From Nitrospirae bacterium RIFCSPHIGHO2_01_FULL_66_17 (GTDB lineage Bacteria > Nitrospirota > Nitrospiria > 2-01-FULL-66-17): DNA of 8,683 nt. The stretch lies in the NCBI GenBank assembly GCA_001803875.1, contig MHEO01000028.1:1-8683 (forward strand). Direction: 5' to 3'. The notes below the pieces were generated by a model, which was given only the letters and a program-made list of their open reading frames with translations, was not told the origin of the DNA and ran no database searches. This document shows, in pieces, positions 6,118 to 8,683 of this stretch. The first letter of the stretch is position 1, and the number at the start of each line of letters is the position of its first letter. The translations under genes were made by a program, and so were the position numbers.

Positions 6118-6858
6118 GTCACGGTCCTCCTTTGTCACCAGGGTGCCGGTCGGCGCGTCGGTGAAGCTCGACAGCACCCGAACGGGCACGAGGTACTTCA
6201 TCGCGAACTCGACCGACCGCGTCTGCAGAACCTTGGCCCCCAGACTGGCCATCTCCAGCATCTCCTCGTACGAGATCTTGTCCAGCCTCGACGCGGTCGG
6301 CACGATGTTGGGGTCGGTGGTGTAGACCCCGTCCACGTCGGTGTAGATGTCGCAGCGGTCCGCCTTGAGCGCCGCGGCCAGCGCGACCGCGGTGGTGTCG
6401 GAGCCGCCCCGGCCGAGCGTCGTCACGTCCGACTTTTCGTTGATCCCCTGAAACCCCGCCACGACCGGGATCACGTCCTCGGCCAGCGCGTCCCGGACGC
6501 GGTCGGCCGCCACCCGCTCGATCCGGGCCCTGGTGTGGACATCGTCGGTCACAATCCCCACCTGGCGCCCGGTGAACGACCGCGCGGCATAGCCCCGCTC
6601 GCGCAGCGCCATCGCGAGCAGCGCGATCGTCACCCGCTCGCCAGTGGACAGCAGGAGATCGAGCTCGCGCTCGTCGGGTTTCGGGCTCACCCGGTGCGCC
6701 AGGGCGAGCAGCCGATCGGTCTCCCCGCTCATCGCCGAGAGGACGACCACGACCTGGTCGCCCGCCTTCCGCGTCCGGATGACCCGCTCGGCCACGGCCT
6801 GAATCCGCTCCGGGCTGGCCACCGAGGTCCCGCCGTATTTCTGGACGATTAATGCCAT
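5635..6858 (-). CDS. lysC: Aspartate kinase
   Basis: Phosphorylates L-aspartate, the first committed step to lysine, threonine and methionine. 407 residues. The amino-acid kinase domain (about 1-235) carries KYGGTSVAS (7-15), LSTGERVTIALLAMAL, GFQGINEKSDVTTLGRGGSD and DIYTDVDGVYTTDPN. Two ACT domains (about 262-405) include GVPDRPGIAARLFGGI and the effector-contact segment IIQNISQEGLTDISFTV. This is the 408-residue type of B. subtilis LysC, with no homoserine dehydrogenase fusion. The start is ATG at 6858, placing KYGGTS at the usual distance. No Shine-Dalgarno sequence precedes it, and a repeat element begins 11 bases upstream. The frame is open through that repeat, but the upstream residues are unlike any kinase N-terminus. 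An internal start for a beta subunit is listed separately. Confidence 0.97.
   Translation of the reverse strand: MALIVQKYGGTSVASPERIQAVAERVIRTRKAGDQVVVVLSAMSGETDRLLALAHRVSPKPDERELDLLLSTGERVTIALLAMALRERGYAARSFTGRQVGIVTDDVHTRARIERVAADRVRDALAEDVIPVVAGFQGINEKSDVTTLGRGGSDTTAVALAAALKADRCDIYTDVDGVYTTDPNIVPTASRLDKISYEEMLEMASLGAKVLQTRSVEFAMKYLVPVRVLSSFTDAPTGTLVTKEDRDMEQVVVSGVTYDRNQAKITLLGVPDRPGIAARLFGGIAKEDIIVDMIIQNISQEGLTDISFTVPRADAKKAVSLVSTLVREIGANDVQLTEDIAKVSIVGVGMRSHSGVAATMFETLAREGINIMMISTSEIKISCVVDAKYTELAVRALHEAFELGTPA
6115..6133 (-). promoter_or_regulatory. Internal ribosome binding site and ATG within lysC
   Basis: AAAGGAGG (6126-6133), an eight-base spacer, then ATG (6115-6117). These bases also encode TKEDRDM of LysC at the junction of the kinase and ACT domains. 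The main lysC, merR, surE and pcm starts lack such a site. Confidence 0.7.
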
Positions 6859-6868
6859 GCGATTCGCC

Positions 6869-6948
6869 CGTAGGGGCGGCCCGGTGGGTCGCCCTGTTGA
6901 CCCCGTCAACAGAACCAAAACCGGGCGAGGCAACGCCCCGCCCCTACG
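6869..6948. repeat. 80-bp element with 11-bp terminal inverted repeats
   Basis: CGTAGGGGCGG (6869-6879) is the exact reverse complement of CCGCCCCTACG (6938-6948). The interior holds a perfect 8-bp hairpin with a three-base loop, CTGTTGAC CCC GTCAACAG (6894-6912), plus GGGCG/CGCCC side stems near both ends (6874-6893 and 6923-6937). The GTAGGGGCG-type end is of a kind I recall as a dispersed intergenic repeat in many GC-rich genomes. It fills almost the whole apgM-lysC gap. Its right end contains the TAG stop of apgM, and its left end lies 11 bases from the lysC start. No U-run follows the hairpin on either strand, so it is not an intrinsic terminator. Confidence 0.75.
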
Positions 6949-8185
6949 ATTCCTTCAGGAAATACTCCATCAGCCGGTGCCCCTCGGCGATCATCTTCCC
7001 CCCGGCCCTGGCCGCCGTCTCGCCGAAGGCGGTCACCGATCCGGCCGTCGGCAGCGCCGCGCCGCCGCGCTGGTGCAGGAGATAGGGGACGGGGTCCGGC
7101 GCGTGCGACCGCGTCAACACCGGCGCGAGATGATCGCACAGGACCAGCAGGCGACACGCGGACTCGGACGCGGTCGCCGCGACGATCCGCCCCACCACCC
7201 GGGCGTCGAAGTCCTCGATCGCGCGGATCTTCGCCTCCAGGTCGCCGTTGTGGCTCGCCTCGTCGGGCGCCTCGACGTGCACGACCACGAGGTCGTGGGT
7301 CTTGAGCGCCCCGACCGCGGCGTCGACTTTGCCCTCGTAATCGGTATCGAGGTACCCGGTGGCGCCGGGGACGTGGATCACGTCGAACCCCACCGCCAGC
7401 GCCAGCCCCTTCATGAGGTCCACCGCCGCGATCATCGCGCCCCGCTTGCCGAAGCGCTCGGCGAACGGCTCGAGGGCGGCGGCCTTGCCCTGCCCCCAGA
7501 TCCAGATGCCGTTCGCGGGCTTGAGGCCCTGCTCGATCCGGTCCTCGTTGATGGGATGAGGCGACAGGACCACCGCGGCGCTCTCCATCACCTTGCGCAG
7601 CATGTCGGCCCCGTCCCCGGTCGGCAGGCCGCCGACCACCGGCTTGCCCGAGAGATCGAACGGCGGGGTGCACACCACCCGCGACTTCCCCCCGATCCAG
7701 ACCATCAGGTGGCGATAGCCCACCCCGGCGTAGAATTGCAGGAACTCGGTCGCGAGCTGGTCGTTCAGCTCCTGGATCAGATCGCGGGAGTCAGCCGAGC
7801 CGATGTGTCCCGCGCTGGGATCCTCCAGGACGACGTGGGGGCTTAACCGCTCGATATCATACCCGTGCTGGTCGTCCTTCAGGGTGACGAGGTTGCACCG
7901 GAAGACGATGTCGTCCTTCCCGACCTGCACGCCGAGGCTCGCGGCCTCCAGCGCCGCGCGCCCCAGCTGTGGATACTTCTTCGGGTCGTACCCGAAAATG
8001 GCGAGGTTGGTGACCTCGCTGGTGGGCGGACAGCCGGGCGGCGTCGTCCGCACCAACCCCACCTCGCCCTGGCGCGCGAGCGCGTCCAGGTTCGGCGTTT
8101 TCGCCGCCTCCAGCGGCGTCCGGTGATCGAGCTGCGGAATCGGCACGTCCGCCATGCCGTCGGCCAACAACACCACGTATTTCAC
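6944..8185 (-). CDS. ApgM-like phosphomutase, proposed homoserine kinase
   Basis: 413-residue member of the alkaline-phosphatase-superfamily branch that includes archaeal-type cofactor-independent phosphoglycerate mutase. Visible motifs are LLADGMAD with metal-binding Asp9, PPTSEVTNLAIFGYDP with the presumed Ser56 nucleophile, GRAALEAASLGV, HVEAPDEASHNGD (303-315) and CDHLAPVLTRSHAPDPVPY (350-368) with further metal ligands. Proteins of this kind encoded beside thrC and lysC have been proposed to be homoserine kinases replacing ThrB. The position between thrC and lysC, with no thrB in view, favours that role over glycolysis. The usual SD of the nucleophile loop (PGSDVAN) reads SE here. The start is GTG at 8185 with a G-rich Shine-Dalgarno (GGGGAG) close upstream. 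The stop lies in the 80-bp repeat. Confidence 0.85.
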   Translation of the reverse strand: MKYVVLLADGMADVPIPQLDHRTPLEAAKTPNLDALARQGEVGLVRTTPPGCPPTSEVTNLAIFGYDPKKYPQLGRAALEAASLGVQVGKDDIVFRCNLVTLKDDQHGYDIERLSPHVVLEDPSAGHIGSADSRDLIQELNDQLATEFLQFYAGVGYRHLMVWIGGKSRVVCTPPFDLSGKPVVGGLPTGDGADMLRKVMESAAVVLSPHPINEDRIEQGLKPANGIWIWGQGKAAALEPFAERFGKRGAMIAAVDLMKGLALAVGFDVIHVPGATGYLDTDYEGKVDAAVGALKTHDLVVVHVEAPDEASHNGDLEAKIRAIEDFDARVVGRIVAATASESACRLLVLCDHLAPVLTRSHAPDPVPYLLHQRGGAALPTAGSVTAFGETAARAGGKMIAEGHRLMEYFLKES

Positions 8186-8199
8186 GGCTCCCCCCCCAC

Positions 8200-8399
8200 G
8201 CTCCTAGTCGCCTGTCCGAGTCATCAACCGTGTGAGCCTGTTCTTACCCCGCAAAGCGGGCCGCGAAACGAGCGCCTGGCCCCCCGGCGCGAGGCTTCGC
8301 AAGGTTTGCAGGAATGCACCGGAAGCGCAGCGACAACGCAGCTCTAGCGTGACGGACGAATGCTGCTTCCCGAGATGACCGTTCATGGACAGGCTCCTA
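8200..8399. repeat. MITE-like segment between thrC and apgM
   Basis: The 211-bp thrC-apgM gap has no convincing gene. It is bounded by inverted copies of GCCTGTCC (8210-8217) and GGACAGGC (8387-8394). A second imperfect pair follows inside (ATCAACCGT at 8223-8231 against ATGAACGGT on the other strand, seven of nine). The 7-bp direct repeat GCTCCTA flanks the whole at 8200-8206 and 8393-8399; the right copy contains the thrC TAG stop. Inverted ends plus a short direct repeat suggest a small non-autonomous insertion, but the left end has four extra bases. A 60-codon minus-strand open frame (8204-8386) inside is probably not a gene. Confidence 0.5.
8342..8354 (-). repeat. 13-bp fragment of the cysS/pcm repeat
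   Basis: CGTCACGCTAGAG on the minus strand is identical to the 3' half of the 31-bp repeat as it ends in cysS; the pcm copy shares 12 of these bases. The 5' half is absent, so the dyad is mostly lost here. It lies inside the MITE-like segment between thrC and apgM. It may be a degenerate copy or a chance match of a short string. Confidence 0.45.
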
Positions 8400-8683
8400 A
8401 TAGCCCAGGACCTTTACGACGTCTTCCAGCGACGCCTTGATCGTGGTCGGCTTCTGCGACACGGTCATCGCCATGTCGGCGTCCTTCAAGCCGTGGCCGG
8501 TGAGCGTGCAGACCACGGTCTCGCCGCCCTGGAAGTACCCCGCCTTGGTCAGTTTGATCACGCCCGCCACCGAGGCCGCCGACGCCGGCTCGCAAAAGAC
8601 CCCTTCCAGCCCCGCGACCATGCGGTACGCCTCGACGATCTCGTCGTCGGTCACCAGGTTGATCTCGCCCTTGGATTCGCTCG
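8397..8683 (-). CDS. thrC: Threonine synthase (C-terminal part only)
   Basis: PLP enzyme converting O-phosphohomoserine to threonine. Only the last 94 complete codons are inside the window. They carry SKGEINLVTDDEIVEAYRMV, then GLEGVFCEPASAASVAGVIK and ETVVCTLTGHGLKD, all characteristic of the C-terminal part of threonine synthase. The frame continues past the window edge, so the GTG at 8654 is an internal valine codon and not a start. The downstream apgM-like gene would supply its substrate if it is a homoserine kinase. Confidence 0.93.
   Translation of the reverse strand, partial: SESKGEINLVTDDEIVEAYRMVAGLEGVFCEPASAASVAGVIKLTKAGYFQGGETVVCTLTGHGLKDADMAMTVSQKPTTIKASLEDVVKVLGY

Noticed and set aside
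6894..6912. Perfect hairpin in the apgM-lysC gap as an intrinsic terminator
   Set aside because: No U-rich run follows on either strand; it is better explained as the inside of the inverted-repeat element.
6859..6933. Upstream extension of lysC to 6933
   Set aside because: The added residues come from the inverted-repeat element, and the kinase N-terminus (ALIVQKYGGTS) begins normally at 6858.
8190..8197. Run of eight C (G on the coding strand) before the apgM start as a phase-variation tract
   Set aside because: It overlaps the Shine-Dalgarno region and is only eight bases long. There is no sign that this housekeeping gene is phase variable.
8204..8386. 60-codon minus-strand frame between apgM and thrC
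   Set aside because: It is arginine-rich, of no recognised family, has no clear ribosome site, and lies inside a repeat-like segment with inverted ends.
1..8683. CRISPR array, prophage or conjugative genes
   Set aside because: No regularly spaced direct repeats and no phage, transposase or transfer proteins are visible. All coding genes are housekeeping or biosynthetic.

Overview
This is a GC-rich bacterial window in which every gene I can support lies on the minus strand. In transcription order (from high to low coordinates) the genes are thrC (3' part only), apgM-type phosphomutase/proposed homoserine kinase, lysC, cimA, ihfA, a short merR-family gene, tRNA-Pro(GGG), surE, pcm and cysS (last residues cut off by the window edge). 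The gene order resembles that of Geobacter-like Deltaproteobacteria. The GC content and the many small dispersed repeats would also fit a Methylomirabilota/Rokubacteria-type genome. The sequence alone does not settle the phylum.

Region 4043-8683 is an aspartate-family and branched-chain amino-acid cluster. LysC makes aspartyl phosphate. The ApgM-like protein is a plausible missing homoserine kinase. ThrC makes threonine. CimA opens the citramalate route to isoleucine. lysC and cimA overlap by four bases (GTGA). lysC also carries an internal ATG behind a perfect Shine-Dalgarno sequence, so it probably makes two proteins: the full kinase and a separate regulatory beta subunit. The two gaps in this cluster, thrC-apgM and apgM-lysC, both hold small elements bounded by inverted repeats.

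Region 3147-4042 is the compact ihfA-merR-tRNA-Pro unit. It has a good sigma-70-like promoter in front of ihfA, an ATGA overlap between ihfA and merR, and a merR stop codon inside the 5' end of the tRNA gene.

Region 1-3146 is surE-pcm-cysS, concerned with stationary-phase nucleotide phosphatase activity, protein repair and Cys-tRNA charging. A terminator-like hairpin sits against the surE start codon.

The most unusual signal is a 31-bp near-identical repeat (30/31) found twice. One copy sits between surE and the pcm core. The other is an in-frame 30-bp insertion inside cysS that adds the ten residues REATILRHAR to an otherwise canonical CysRS. A 13-bp fragment of the same repeat lies between apgM and thrC. 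This looks like a short palindromic repeat able to enter protein-coding genes, similar in behaviour to the Rickettsia palindromic elements.
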